Shown here: positions 42,571 to 51,433 of the stretch, piece after piece
Layout: every line of letters starts with the position of its first letter
How positions within the stretch are numbered: the first letter of the stretch is position 1
Assembly: GCF_000429005.1 (NCBI RefSeq)
Contig: NZ_AUBA01000010.1
Location: forward strand, 1 to 64,000
Length of the DNA stretch: 64,000 nt
Direction: 5' to 3'
DNA from: Novosphingobium acidiphilum DSM 19966
GTDB taxonomy: Bacteria > Pseudomonadota > Alphaproteobacteria > Sphingomonadales > Sphingomonadaceae
Notes under the pieces: generated by a model
Seen by the model: only the letters and a program-made list of their open reading frames with translations
Databases searched by the model: none
Told to the model about the DNA's origin: nothing
Translations under genes and position numbers: made by a program

Positions 42571-43689
42571 ATGGTTTCGCCGCGCCGCACCTCGATCCTG
42601 CTGTCGATCCTTGCCCTGCTGGCCGGCGCGATGGCGCTGTCGCCGGCGCATGCGGCCGATGCGCCGGTCACACCCAAAGGGGACGAGCACGTGTTTACTG
42701 CCCGCAATTTCGTCACCGAATCCGGCACCGTGCTGCCCGAGGCCAAAGTCATGTTTGGCACATATGGCCGGCTCAATGCCGCAAAGGACAACGTGGTGCT
42801 GGTGCCATCGCATTACATGGCCGACTGGCACGGCTATGAATGGCTGATCGGCAAGGATCTGGCGCTTGATCCCGACCGCTATTTCATCGTCGCCACCGAA
42901 ATGTTCGGCAATGGCCGGTCATCGTCACCCAGCAACACCGCCGAACCGTTCCATGGGCCGCGCTTTCCGGTCACCACGATCCGCGACAATGTCGAAATCG
43001 TGCGGCAATTGCTGGCGCAGACCTATGGCGTGACGCATGTGCGCGCAGTGATCGGATTTTCGATGGGCGCGCAACAGGTGTTCCAGTGGGGGGTCAGCCA
43101 TCCCGACTTTGCCGACCGGCTGGTGGCCACGGCGGGCACCGCGCGCACGTATGGCCACGGCATTGTCCGGCTGGAAAGCCAGATCGCGGCGATCGAGGCC
43201 GACCCGGTCTATGCCGGGGGCGATTACAAAACCCCGCCCGAAAAGGGGATCGAGGCGTTCAATCTGGTGTGGACCGGCTGGCTCTATTCGCAGGAATGGT
43301 GGCGCAAGGAGCTGTGGCGCGAAGGGGCGCCCGCCGATGTGACGTTTGACAAGGTCGTCCGGATGTACCGGACCAGGTTCATCCCCGGCGCCGATGCCAA
43401 CGACCTGATCCTGCAGATGCGCGCCTGGCAACGCCACGATGTCGGCACCACCCCCGGCTTCAACGGCGATACGCAAAAGGCCCTGGGGTCGATCAAGGCC
43501 CCGCTGCTGTACATGCCTGGCGCGACCGACCTCTATTTCCCCGTGGAAGACGCGCGGTACGAGGCCGCGTTCATCCCGCATGCCACGCTCAAGCCTATTC
43601 CCAGCCTGTGGGGCCATCCCGCGGGCGCGGGCGCGGGCCCCGGCGATGGCAAGTTTCTGAACGACGCGATCAAGGACTTTCTGAACTAG
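42571..43689 (+). CDS. Alpha/beta hydrolase, homoserine O-acetyltransferase-like, secreted
   Basis: 372 residues from ATG 42571. A signal peptide (ILLSILALLAGAMALSPAHA) makes it periplasmic, unlike true MetX. The nucleophile elbow is GFSMGAQQVFQWG, and LLYMPGATDLYFPVEDA carries the acid. The acetyl-group-transfer fold is shared, but the location and lack of methionine genes argue for a hydrolase of unknown substrate. The 250 bases before it (42319–42570) hold no gene that I trust. Confidence 0.82.
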   Translation: MVSPRRTSILLSILALLAGAMALSPAHAADAPVTPKGDEHVFTARNFVTESGTVLPEAKVMFGTYGRLNAAKDNVVLVPSHYMADWHGYEWLIGKDLALDPDRYFIVATEMFGNGRSSSPSNTAEPFHGPRFPVTTIRDNVEIVRQLLAQTYGVTHVRAVIGFSMGAQQVFQWGVSHPDFADRLVATAGTARTYGHGIVRLESQIAAIEADPVYAGGDYKTPPEKGIEAFNLVWTGWLYSQEWWRKELWREGAPADVTFDKVVRMYRTRFIPGADANDLILQMRAWQRHDVGTTPGFNGDTQKALGSIKAPLLYMPGATDLYFPVEDARYEAAFIPHATLKPIPSLWGHPAGAGAGPGDGKFLNDAIKDFLN

Positions 43690-43699
43690 CGTCCATCCC

Positions 43700-44248
43700 C
43701 TACTTTGCCGGATCGCCGGGCAGCACGATATCGCTCAGCCGCCATGACAGGCCGGTCCGTTTGAACACCAGCACCGGCGGGTGATCGTTGTCCTTGCCCG
43801 ACGGATGCGCGGTGAACCGGTCCAGCCCCTTGCGCTCGATCACCCATTCGGGGGGCTTGCTGTCGGCGTCGTCGGGCCTGGTTTCGCCAGGCTTTTGCAA
43901 CGTGCCCGCCTCGACCAGCGACTTGATCCCGTCGGCGCTGACCACGGCGTCGATCGCGGTGTCGGCCACAGCCATCGCAAACATCGCGCCCAGCGCGGCA
44001 AACCCGTTCGACCCGTCGCCGTTGGACCGATTTGCGTCGGAGGCCATCTTGCCCATCATCGCGGCTTTCAGCTGACTTTTCAGCGATTCGCGCACAGCGG
44101 GAAAATCGACTTCCGCGTTCAGCGCATCGCGGTCGCCTGCCAGTGCCGAGCTTTTCAGCGCATGCATCGCCACGATCGGCGACGCCCAGAACCAGCCGCC
44201 CGCTACGACCATGACCAGCACCACCGCGCCCAACAACCACCGCTTCAT
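43700..44248 (-). CDS. DUF2939 membrane-anchored protein
   Basis: 182 residues. One N-terminal span (WLLGAVVLVMVVAGGWFWASP) is followed by MHALKSSALAGDRDALNAEVDFPAVRESLKSQL, the conserved front of DUF2939, a Gly/Asn/Asp-rich linker and a C-terminal beta domain (FTAHPSG...LVFKRTGLSWRLSDI). The domain probably faces the periplasm. Function unknown. It is convergent with the hydrolase (10 bases between stops). Confidence 0.85.
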   Translation of the reverse strand: MKRWLLGAVVLVMVVAGGWFWASPIVAMHALKSSALAGDRDALNAEVDFPAVRESLKSQLKAAMMGKMASDANRSNGDGSNGFAALGAMFAMAVADTAIDAVVSADGIKSLVEAGTLQKPGETRPDDADSKPPEWVIERKGLDRFTAHPSGKDNDHPPVLVFKRTGLSWRLSDIVLPGDPAK

Positions 44249-44343
44249 CGCGTGCCTCCACCCCGATCGATGCGCACACTTTACGGTGTGCCGGACAAAT
44301 GCCTATGCTGTTCGTCGAATTTTCGCCCGTCAGGAGCACGATC

Positions 44344-45180
44344 ATGCGCCGCATCATGGCATTGGCTCTGTTTGCTGCCACTTCGGCCACGGCCAGGCCG
44401 ATCGCGCCGCACAGCGGCTATGTCGCGATGGGCAGTTCGTTCGCCGCCGGGCCCTGGATCGGCCAAAGCGCCGACACCCCGCCCGACAGGTGCGGCCGGT
44501 CGGCCGCCAACTATGCGCACGTGCTGGCGCATCGGCTCAATCTCGATCTGACCGATGTCAGCTGTTCGGGCGCAAAGGCCGCGCATATTGTGAATCCGTG
44601 GGACGAATTGCCGCCACAGATCGCCGCGGTCACGCCGCAAACCCGGCTGGTAACCGTGACTGCCGGGGGCAATGACCTCAATTATCTGGGACTGGTCAAT
44701 GCGATGGAGTGCGCCAACAGGGTTGATCGTGACGATGGCAAGCGGTCGGCTTGCCCCGCAGCGGTGATCCCGACGCCGCAGGACGAAGCCAGGCTGTCGG
44801 CAACGCTGCACACCGCGATTGCGCAGATCCATGCCGCGGCGCCCCGGGCGCGGATCATTCTGGTGCAGTATTTCACGCTGTTCGGCGCTGGCGAGACGTG
44901 CGCGAAAACCCGCCTGAGCCAGGCCCAGATCGCCACGTTGCGCACGCTGGCGGCGCGCCTTGCCGCGATCACCGCGCGTGCCGCGCACGATACCGGCGCC
45001 GAACTGCTGGCACTCGATACCGCCTCGCGCACCCACGGTGTCTGCTCCGCCAGCCCATGGGTGAATGGCAACAACGCCGACCGTGTGCGCGCCGACGGCA
45101 CATTCTACCACCCCAATACGGCAGGTATGGCCGCCACGGCGCAATTGCTGGCCCAACGCGTGCGCCAACGCGGGCTTTGA
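44344..45180 (+). CDS. SGNH/GDSL-family secreted hydrolase
   Basis: 278 residues from ATG 44344 with AGGAG 8 bases before. A signal peptide (MRRIMALALFAATSATA) is followed by block I MGSSFAAGPW (nucleophile Ser), block III AGGNDLNY (oxyanion Asn) and the C-terminal YHPNTAGM (catalytic His). Six or so cysteines suggest disulfides, as in secreted esterases. Lipids or acylated sugars are typical substrates. Convergent with the M20 pair. Confidence 0.88.
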   Translation: MRRIMALALFAATSATARPIAPHSGYVAMGSSFAAGPWIGQSADTPPDRCGRSAANYAHVLAHRLNLDLTDVSCSGAKAAHIVNPWDELPPQIAAVTPQTRLVTVTAGGNDLNYLGLVNAMECANRVDRDDGKRSACPAAVIPTPQDEARLSATLHTAIAQIHAAAPRARIILVQYFTLFGAGETCAKTRLSQAQIATLRTLAARLAAITARAAHDTGAELLALDTASRTHGVCSASPWVNGNNADRVRADGTFYHPNTAGMAATAQLLAQRVRQRGL

Positions 45181-45207
45181 AGGCAATAGCCCTCGAACCT
45201 TCCCCCC

Positions 45208-46635
45208 TTACTTTGCGTAAGCCAGCACCAGATCGTACAGAAACGCCCGCCCCTTCATCAACGAAGCCACTTCAAGGTGTTCGTTCAGCCCGTGGATGCC
45301 GTTGAGGTCTGGGTTGGCCCAGATGCCGGGCGCGCCATAGGTCGGGATGCCGACCGCTTCAAGATAGATGCCATCGGTGGCGCCGGTCGACATGGTCGGC
45401 ACCAGCGGCACCCCGGGGAAGTATTTCGCGCTCAGCGCTTCGATCGGGCCGATCACTTGGGGGTCCATCGGCGGGGCCTTGGCCAGCGGATGGTTGGGAT
45501 CGTTGGTGGTCACCGTCACCCCCGGATCGTTGAACACTTTGACAAGCGTTGCATTGACTTCGGCGAACGAGTGGCCGGGAAAGATGCGGCAATTGACGAT
45601 GGCGCCGGCGCGCTGCGGCAGCGCGTTGGTGGCGTGGCCGCCGTCGAGCATCGTCGCAACGCAGGTGGTGCGCAGCGTGGAATGCAGGCTGCGGTCGTGG
45701 TCGAGCAGCGCCACCGCGGATTTGAACGCGTCGCTGTCGGGGGCGGCGCTGGCCACGGTCTGCATGGCCTGGCCCACCGGGCCGCCGCGCGCGGCTCCGG
45801 CGCGCGCGAAAAAGGCGCGGGTGGTGTCGTTCAATTCGGCGGGAAACTCGTACGCGCGCAGCCGCAGCAGCGCATCGGACAGTTGATAGATCGCGTTGTC
45901 GCGGATGGGAATCGAGCTGTGGCCGCCCGGGTTGCGGGTTTCGACGCGATAATCCTGCGACGCCTTTTCGCCGACCTGCACGCTCATCGCGGTCAGATGC
46001 CCGCCTTCGCCCAGGCCTTTGCCGTCGGTCATGCCGCCGCCGCCTTCATTGATGGCAAATTCGGCATCGATCAGATCGCGCCTGTTCTTGGCCAGCCAGT
46101 CGGCGCCATTGAACGCACCGCTGGTTTCCTCGCCGCAGGTCAGCGCCAGTTTCAATGTGCGGCGCAGCTTCACGTGCCCGGCTTTGAGCCGCGCCATGGT
46201 GTCGACCCAGACCGAGGCCATCGCCTTGTCATCAAAGGTGCCACGGGCCCAGAAATAGCCATTTTCCTCGACCAGGGTAAACGGATCGCGGGTCCAGTCG
46301 GCGCGCTTGGCCTCGACCACGTCGATATGCGCAAGCAGCAGGATCGGTTTTTGCGTGTTCGATGTGCCGGGCAGCACCGCAACCAGCCCGCCATCGCGCG
46401 GGTGTTCGGGGGTGGCGTAATAGGTGATCTGATCGTCGGCAAAGCCGGCCGCCTTCAGCCGCGCGCCCATGCGCTGCGCCGCCAGCGTGCAGCTGCCGGT
46501 CGACACGGTGGTATTGGTTTCCACCAGTTCCTTGTACGTCGCGCGAAACGCCGCCTCGGTCGGGTCGTCGGCAGCCAGCGCGGCGGTCGAAGCCAATGCG
46601 CCAAGCGCGGCGCCGGCCAGAATGCGTGCGATCAT
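45208..46635 (-). CDS. M20-family metallopeptidase, secreted (copy 1)
   Basis: 475 residues with a signal peptide (ARILAGAALGALASTAALAA). Zinc ligands are visible in LLLAHIDVVEA (His, Asp), WARGTFDDKAMASV (bridging Asp) and ALTCGEETSGAFNG (catalytic and bridging Glu). The dimerisation domain begins near GGHSSIPIRDNAIYQL. Family members are aminoacyl- or di-peptidases. It lies 10 bases downstream of a close paralogue (46646) in the same operon. Confidence 0.93.
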   Translation of the reverse strand: MIARILAGAALGALASTAALAADDPTEAAFRATYKELVETNTTVSTGSCTLAAQRMGARLKAAGFADDQITYYATPEHPRDGGLVAVLPGTSNTQKPILLLAHIDVVEAKRADWTRDPFTLVEENGYFWARGTFDDKAMASVWVDTMARLKAGHVKLRRTLKLALTCGEETSGAFNGADWLAKNRRDLIDAEFAINEGGGGMTDGKGLGEGGHLTAMSVQVGEKASQDYRVETRNPGGHSSIPIRDNAIYQLSDALLRLRAYEFPAELNDTTRAFFARAGAARGGPVGQAMQTVASAAPDSDAFKSAVALLDHDRSLHSTLRTTCVATMLDGGHATNALPQRAGAIVNCRIFPGHSFAEVNATLVKVFNDPGVTVTTNDPNHPLAKAPPMDPQVIGPIEALSAKYFPGVPLVPTMSTGATDGIYLEAVGIPTYGAPGIWANPDLNGIHGLNEHLEVASLMKGRAFLYDLVLAYAK

Positions 46636-46645
46636 CAGAAATCCC

Positions 46646-48052
46646 CTAGAATGCGTAAGCGCGGATCAGATCATTGAGAAATTGCCGCCCGGTCATGACA
46701 GAGCGCACTTCGACGCGTTCATCAAGCCCGTGGACGCCATTGCCGTCGGCATCGCCCCACAGACCCGGCACACCATACGTCGGGATGCCCGCGGCGGTCA
46801 GGAACGTGGCGTCGGTATAGCCATTGGCCATGGCAGGGGCGAGCACCACGCCGGGCCAGTATTTCGCCACCAGATGCTGCGCCGGTTCGAGCACGGCCGG
46901 ATCGAGCGGCGGAGGCGGCGGCACCGGGCGCAGCGGGGGCAGTGCGGTCACGCTGACTTCGGGATCGCCGATCACGCGTTCCAGCGTATGGCCGATCTCG
47001 TCGACCGTGTGGCCGGGAAATATCCGGCAATTGATATTGGCGCGCGCGCGCTGCGCCAGCGCATTGGGCGCATGGCCCGCGTCGAGCATTGTCGCCACGC
47101 ATGTCGTGCGGATATTGCCATGCAGGAATGCGTCGGTATCGACCTGCCACAGCGCGGCCTTGTCCGTGGGGTCGGCCAAAAGTGCCAGCATGGCCTGCCC
47201 TGTCGCATCGCCGCGCGCAGCACCCACCGCCTGGAAATAGGCGCGCGTCGTCGGGTTGAACTCCACCGGAAAGCGGTGCGCCTCGATCTGGTCAAGCGCG
47301 TGGGCCAGTTGATAGATCGCGTTGTCGGGCCTGGGGGCCGAACTGTGCCCACCGCGGTTGCGCGTTTCCAGGCGGAAATTGGCAAAGGTCTTTTCGCCCA
47401 CCTGGATCGTCTGCGCCACGATCCGTCCGCCGGCTGCAACCGGCCGGCCATCGGTATGGCCGCCCCCGCCCTCGTTCAGCGCAAAGCCCGCATCGATCCA
47501 GTCGCGGTGGTTGGCGGCCAGCCATTCGGCGCCGTTGAATGCACCGTTGGTTTCCTCGCCACAGGTCAGCGCCAGCTTGATCGTGCGCTTTGGCCGGGCA
47601 TGGTCGCGCGCCAGGTGCGCCATCGCATCGACAAAGATGGCCGCCTGCGCCTTGTCGTCAAACGCACCGCGCGCGTGGAAATAGCCCTGTGCCTCGACCA
47701 GCGCGAACGGATCGCGCGGCCAATCTTCGGCCCTGGCCTCGACCACGTCGATATGCGCGACCAGCAGCAGCGGCCTCGTCGCCGTCGACCGCCCCGGCCA
47801 GATCGCGATCAGCCCGCCTTCTTTGGGATGATCGGGCGCGACATAGGCGATCAGCTGGTCTTCGCCAAAGCCCGCCGCGCGCAGCACATCGGCCATGCGC
47901 GCAGCCGCCAGCGTGCAATCGCCGTGCGCCAGCGTGGTGTCGGTTTCGACCAGCGTGCGATAGGTCTGGCGAAATGCCGCCTCGTCGGCATCGGGCGCGG
48001 GGGCTGCTGCGGCGGCAGCAGCCAGAATCAGGGGGGTGAACAGCAGGGACAT
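46646..48052 (-). CDS. M20-family metallopeptidase, secreted (copy 2)
   Basis: 468 residues, signal peptide of alanine-rich type (LILAAAAAAAPAP). It keeps the same metal ligands as copy 1 (LLVAHIDVVEA, HARGAFDDKAQAA, LTCGEETNGAFNG, GGHSSAPRPDNAIYQL). The pair clearly arose by tandem duplication. They differ at the last metal-site segment: ANGYTDATFL here versus STGATDGIYL in copy 1, which may change specificity. It is the first gene of the pair; divergent from gyrB, 138 bases between starts. Confidence 0.93.
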   Translation of the reverse strand: MSLLFTPLILAAAAAAAPAPDADEAAFRQTYRTLVETDTTLAHGDCTLAAARMADVLRAAGFGEDQLIAYVAPDHPKEGGLIAIWPGRSTATRPLLLVAHIDVVEARAEDWPRDPFALVEAQGYFHARGAFDDKAQAAIFVDAMAHLARDHARPKRTIKLALTCGEETNGAFNGAEWLAANHRDWIDAGFALNEGGGGHTDGRPVAAGGRIVAQTIQVGEKTFANFRLETRNRGGHSSAPRPDNAIYQLAHALDQIEAHRFPVEFNPTTRAYFQAVGAARGDATGQAMLALLADPTDKAALWQVDTDAFLHGNIRTTCVATMLDAGHAPNALAQRARANINCRIFPGHTVDEIGHTLERVIGDPEVSVTALPPLRPVPPPPPLDPAVLEPAQHLVAKYWPGVVLAPAMANGYTDATFLTAAGIPTYGVPGLWGDADGNGVHGLDERVEVRSVMTGRQFLNDLIRAYAF

Positions 48053-48190
48053 GATGCGCGTTGTGCCAAGATTTGGCCGGCGCGCAATGCCTGCGCGCCG
48101 GCAGGGCCGCTTTCATGACATAGTGGTTGCCACTGTGCAAAACATGGCGGTTTAGCTTGGGATTCCTGTGACAGGTGCTATGGCAAAGCC

Positions 48191-50716
48191 ATGGCCAGCA
48201 CCAACGAAAACATTCCCAACACCAATTCCTATGGCGCAGATCAGATCAAGGTCCTCAAGGGTCTTGATGCCGTGCGCAAGCGCCCCGGCATGTATATCGG
48301 CGATACCGATGACGGGTCGGGCCTGCACCACATGGTGTTCGAAGTTTCGGACAATGCGATCGACGAGGCGCTGGCCGGGCATTGCGATCTGGTGCTGATC
48401 GAACTCAACCCCGACGGGTCGGTGTCGGTCGAAGACAACGGTCGCGGCATCCCTACGGGCATCCATTCGGAAGAGGGCATTTCTGCCGCCGAAGTGATCA
48501 TGACCCAGCTCCACGCGGGCGGCAAATTCGAAAACACCAGCGACGATAACGCCTACAAAGTGTCGGGCGGTCTGCATGGCGTCGGCGTGTCGGTGGTCAA
48601 CGCCTTGTCCGAATGGCTTGAACTGACGATCTGGCGCGACGGGCAGGAACACTGGATGCGTTTCGCCCACGGCGATGCCGTGGCGCCGCTGGTGGTGCGC
48701 GGACCCGCGCCGGTGATCGACGGCAAAATGAAAAAGGGCACGCGCGTAACCTTTTTTGCCAGCCACGACACCTTCAAGAACGTCACCGAGTTCGATTTCG
48801 ACAAGCTGGAACACCGCTATCGCGAACTGGCGTTCCTCAATTCGGGCGTGCGCATCCTGCTGCGCGACAAACGCCATGCCGAGGTCAAGGAACACGATCT
48901 CTATTACGTCGGCGGCATCGCGGCTTTCGTCAAATATCTCGATCGCAACAAGGCGCCGCTGGTGCCCGATCCGATCGCGATCAGCGCCGAACGCGATGGC
49001 GTGGGCATCGATGTCTCGCTGCAATGGAACGACAGCTATTACGAAAACGTGTTGTGTTTCACCAACAACATCCCGCAGCGCGATGGCGGCACGCACCTCG
49101 CTGCATTCCGCGCCGCGCTGACCCGCACGATCAACAATTATGCCGAACGGTCGGGCCTGCTGAAAAAGGAAAAGGTCACGCTGTCAGGCGATGACATGCG
49201 CGAAGGCCTGACCGCGATCGTTTCGGTCAAGCTGCCCGATCCCAAGTTTTCCAGCCAGACCAAGGACAAGCTGGTCAGTTCCGAAGTGCGTCAGCCGCTG
49301 GAAAGCCTGATGGCCGACAAGATGAACCAGTGGCTGGAAGAAAACCCCGCCAATGCCAAGGCCGTGATCCACAAGGTCATCGATGCCGCCGCCGCACGCG
49401 AAGCCGCACGCAAGGCGCGCGAACTGACCCGGCGCAAGGGCGCGATGGATATCGCCAGCCTGCCGGGCAAGCTGGCCGATTGCCAGGAACGCGATCCGTC
49501 GAAATGCGAACTGTTCCTTGTCGAAGGCGATTCTGCCGGCGGCTCGGCCAAACAGGGCCGCGACCGCACGATCCAGGCGATCCTGCCGCTCAAGGGCAAG
49601 ATCCTCAATGTCGAACGCGCCCGGTTTGACCGGATCATCAGCTCGAAAGAAGTCGGCACGCTGATCCAGGCCATGGGCACCGGCATCCGCGACGATTTCA
49701 ACATCGAAAAACTGCGCTATCACAAGATCGTGATCATGACCGACGCCGATGTCGACGGCGCGCATATCCGCACACTGCTGCTGACGTTCTTTCACCGCCA
49801 GCTGCCCGAAATCATCAAGCAGGGCCACCTGTTCATCGCCCAGCCCCCGTTGTACAAAGTCGCCAAGGGCCGCAGCGAAGTCTATCTGAAGGACAACGCC
49901 GCACTCGACCGCTATCTGGTTGAGGCCGGGCTGGCCGGGCGCGTGCTCGAAACCACCGGTGGCGCGCGCGGCGGGGCCGATCTGGTCGCGCTGATGGATC
50001 ACGCGCTCAAACTGCGCGATCTGATGGCGTTCGTGCCCAAACGCTATGACACCACGATCATCGAGGCGCTGGCGCTGGCCGGTGCGCTCGATCCCGCGCT
50101 GACTGACGACACCCGCATCGCAGCCCTTGCCCGCGGCGCCGAATGGCTCAACCGCGGCGACCCAGAGGCCCGCTGGACCGCGCAGATCGCGGCCGAAGGC
50201 GGATACCTGGTGCAACGCCTGTGGCGCGGGGTGACCGACCACCACGTGATCGAACCCGGATTCCTGATCAGCCAGGAGGCGCGCCGTCTGCACCGCCTGG
50301 CGGCAGAACAGGCCGAAGCCTACGAAGGCAAGGCGCGGCTGGTGCGCTCTGCCGCAACCACCGCCGAACCGGTCGAACCGGTCGATGCCGCCGATGACGA
50401 AACACCGGCACCCGCCCCCGTGCGCGCCAGCGCCACCGGCGATGCCATCGGCCGCCCTTCGCAGTTGCTCGACGCGGTGTTCGCCGCCGGGCGCAAGGGC
50501 CTGTCGATCCAGCGCTACAAAGGCCTTGGCGAAATGAACGCCGACCAGCTGTGGGAAACCACGCTCGATCCCGATCACCGCACGCTGCTGCAGGTGAAAA
50601 TCGAAGACGCCGACGTGACCGACGAAATCCTGACCCGGCTGATGGGCGACGTCGTCGAACCCCGCCGCGAATTCATCCAGGACAACGCGCTGAACGTGGC
50701 CAATCTGGATGTTTGA
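48191..50716 (+). CDS. gyrB: DNA gyrase subunit B
   Basis: 841 residues from ATG 48191. The GHKL ATPase (RKRPGMYIGDTDDGSGLHHM, EDNGRGIPTGIH, GLHGVGVSVVNALS) is followed by the transducer domain and the TOPRIM motifs EGDSAGGSAKQGRDR and DADVDGAHIRTLLL. The end QRYKGLGEMNADQLWETT is typical. A ~35-residue Pro/Ala/acidic linker (around residues 723–755) is an insert variable among sphingomonads. The repeat element at 50752 follows 35 bases after the stop. Confidence 0.98.
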   Translation: MASTNENIPNTNSYGADQIKVLKGLDAVRKRPGMYIGDTDDGSGLHHMVFEVSDNAIDEALAGHCDLVLIELNPDGSVSVEDNGRGIPTGIHSEEGISAAEVIMTQLHAGGKFENTSDDNAYKVSGGLHGVGVSVVNALSEWLELTIWRDGQEHWMRFAHGDAVAPLVVRGPAPVIDGKMKKGTRVTFFASHDTFKNVTEFDFDKLEHRYRELAFLNSGVRILLRDKRHAEVKEHDLYYVGGIAAFVKYLDRNKAPLVPDPIAISAERDGVGIDVSLQWNDSYYENVLCFTNNIPQRDGGTHLAAFRAALTRTINNYAERSGLLKKEKVTLSGDDMREGLTAIVSVKLPDPKFSSQTKDKLVSSEVRQPLESLMADKMNQWLEENPANAKAVIHKVIDAAAAREAARKARELTRRKGAMDIASLPGKLADCQERDPSKCELFLVEGDSAGGSAKQGRDRTIQAILPLKGKILNVERARFDRIISSKEVGTLIQAMGTGIRDDFNIEKLRYHKIVIMTDADVDGAHIRTLLLTFFHRQLPEIIKQGHLFIAQPPLYKVAKGRSEVYLKDNAALDRYLVEAGLAGRVLETTGGARGGADLVALMDHALKLRDLMAFVPKRYDTTIIEALALAGALDPALTDDTRIAALARGAEWLNRGDPEARWTAQIAAEGGYLVQRLWRGVTDHHVIEPGFLISQEARRLHRLAAEQAEAYEGKARLVRSAATTAEPVEPVDAADDETPAPAPVRASATGDAIGRPSQLLDAVFAAGRKGLSIQRYKGLGEMNADQLWETTLDPDHRTLLQVKIEDADVTDEILTRLMGDVVEPRREFIQDNALNVANLDV

Positions 50717-50751
50717 ACGGCTGGGCTGACCTGCGCCTGCGGGGGTTTTAT

Positions 50752-50830
50752 GCCTCCGGCGGGCGGTTTTTTCGCCTCCGGCGGGCGGTTTTTTGCCTCC
50801 GGCGGGCAAGGGCCATTGCCCTTGCATCCC
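50752..50830 (+). repeat. GCCTCCGGCGGGC tandem units and palindrome after gyrB
   Basis: Three tandem units start at 50752, 50774 and 50795, each GCCTCCGGCGGGC; the first two are followed by GGTTTTTT-type runs. The palindrome CAAGGGCCATTGCCCTTG (50807–50824) and GCATCCC come next. Bases 50774–50830 recur exactly, inverted, at 51367–51423. T-runs after GC-rich units suggest a terminator or 3'-UTR element. Confidence 0.85.
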
Positions 50831-51002
50831 AGATATTTGGATTTGCACTGGGCATTGGCGTGGTGTGCAGCCGCGCAGCGGCTGATTGTCTTCCGGGGGC
50901 AGGTCGGGATCCGGGGGGGCATGGTGATCGGATGCGGACGCTGGCAATCAGTCAGCCCGCACAGAGCGGCCAGTCTAAAGCGCAAATTCTGGAGGGATGC
51001 GG

Positions 51003-51326
51003 TCAAGGCAAAGGCGCATTGTAGTGCTTGATCAGGCAGATTGTTGCGGCGTTCCAGTTTGGCCCGAATTTCAGGACCAACCTGTTGTTGATCCAACCAA
51101 AAAGATTTGCCGGGCCCCTGCTGCCGATCTTGCGATACATACCGCAGGTCACGTGCTGGCCGGATCGAACCTCTTCAGTTGCGTCCAAAATCTCGAAACG
51201 CCCCCGATCATGAGCTGACAACGCAGCCAGTATGCGCTGCGTTTGAGAAGCGTCAGCACCAGCTGGTGAAGACACGCCGTAGGCCACCAAGCAAAAAAAG
51301 ATCGCCGCTGTGTGTCGATGCCGCAT
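51003..51326 (-). CDS. Small secreted protein between inverted repeats
   Basis: 107 residues from ATG 51326 (an ATG at 51341 is also in frame). A signal peptide (TAAIFFCLVAYGVSSPAGADA) precedes a ~80-residue domain with two Cys (HVTCGMYRK and ATICLIKHY), which could pair. I do not recognise a family. By eye it is less GC-rich than the flanking gyrB and dnaA and lies between inverted copies of a 57-bp repeat, so it may have been acquired. Gene status rests on the signal peptide and length. Confidence 0.55.
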   Translation of the reverse strand: MRHRHTAAIFFCLVAYGVSSPAGADASQTQRILAALSAHDRGRFEILDATEEVRSGQHVTCGMYRKIGSRGPANLFGWINNRLVLKFGPNWNAATICLIKHYNAPLP

Positions 51327-51366
51327 CGGCCCAGCGTACATCTCCCGCGCGCAAATTCCAATTTAC

Positions 51367-51423
51367 GGGATGCAAGGGCAATGGCCCTTGCCCGCCGGAG
51401 GCAAAAAACCGCCCGCCGGAGGC
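51367..51423 (-). repeat. Inverted copy of the 57-bp element after dnaA
   Basis: The reverse complement of this stretch equals 50774–50830 base for base, and looser similarity continues for about 18 bases (AATTTGC-type). It starts 10 bases after the dnaA stop on the dnaA strand, so both copies have the same orientation relative to the gene they follow. Confidence 0.85.
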
Positions 51424-51433
51424 GTCCTTCCCG

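Noticed and set aside
50752..50807. Three short repeats considered as a CRISPR array
   Set aside because: The spacing is only about 8–9 bases of near-identical sequence, with no spacers and no cas genes.
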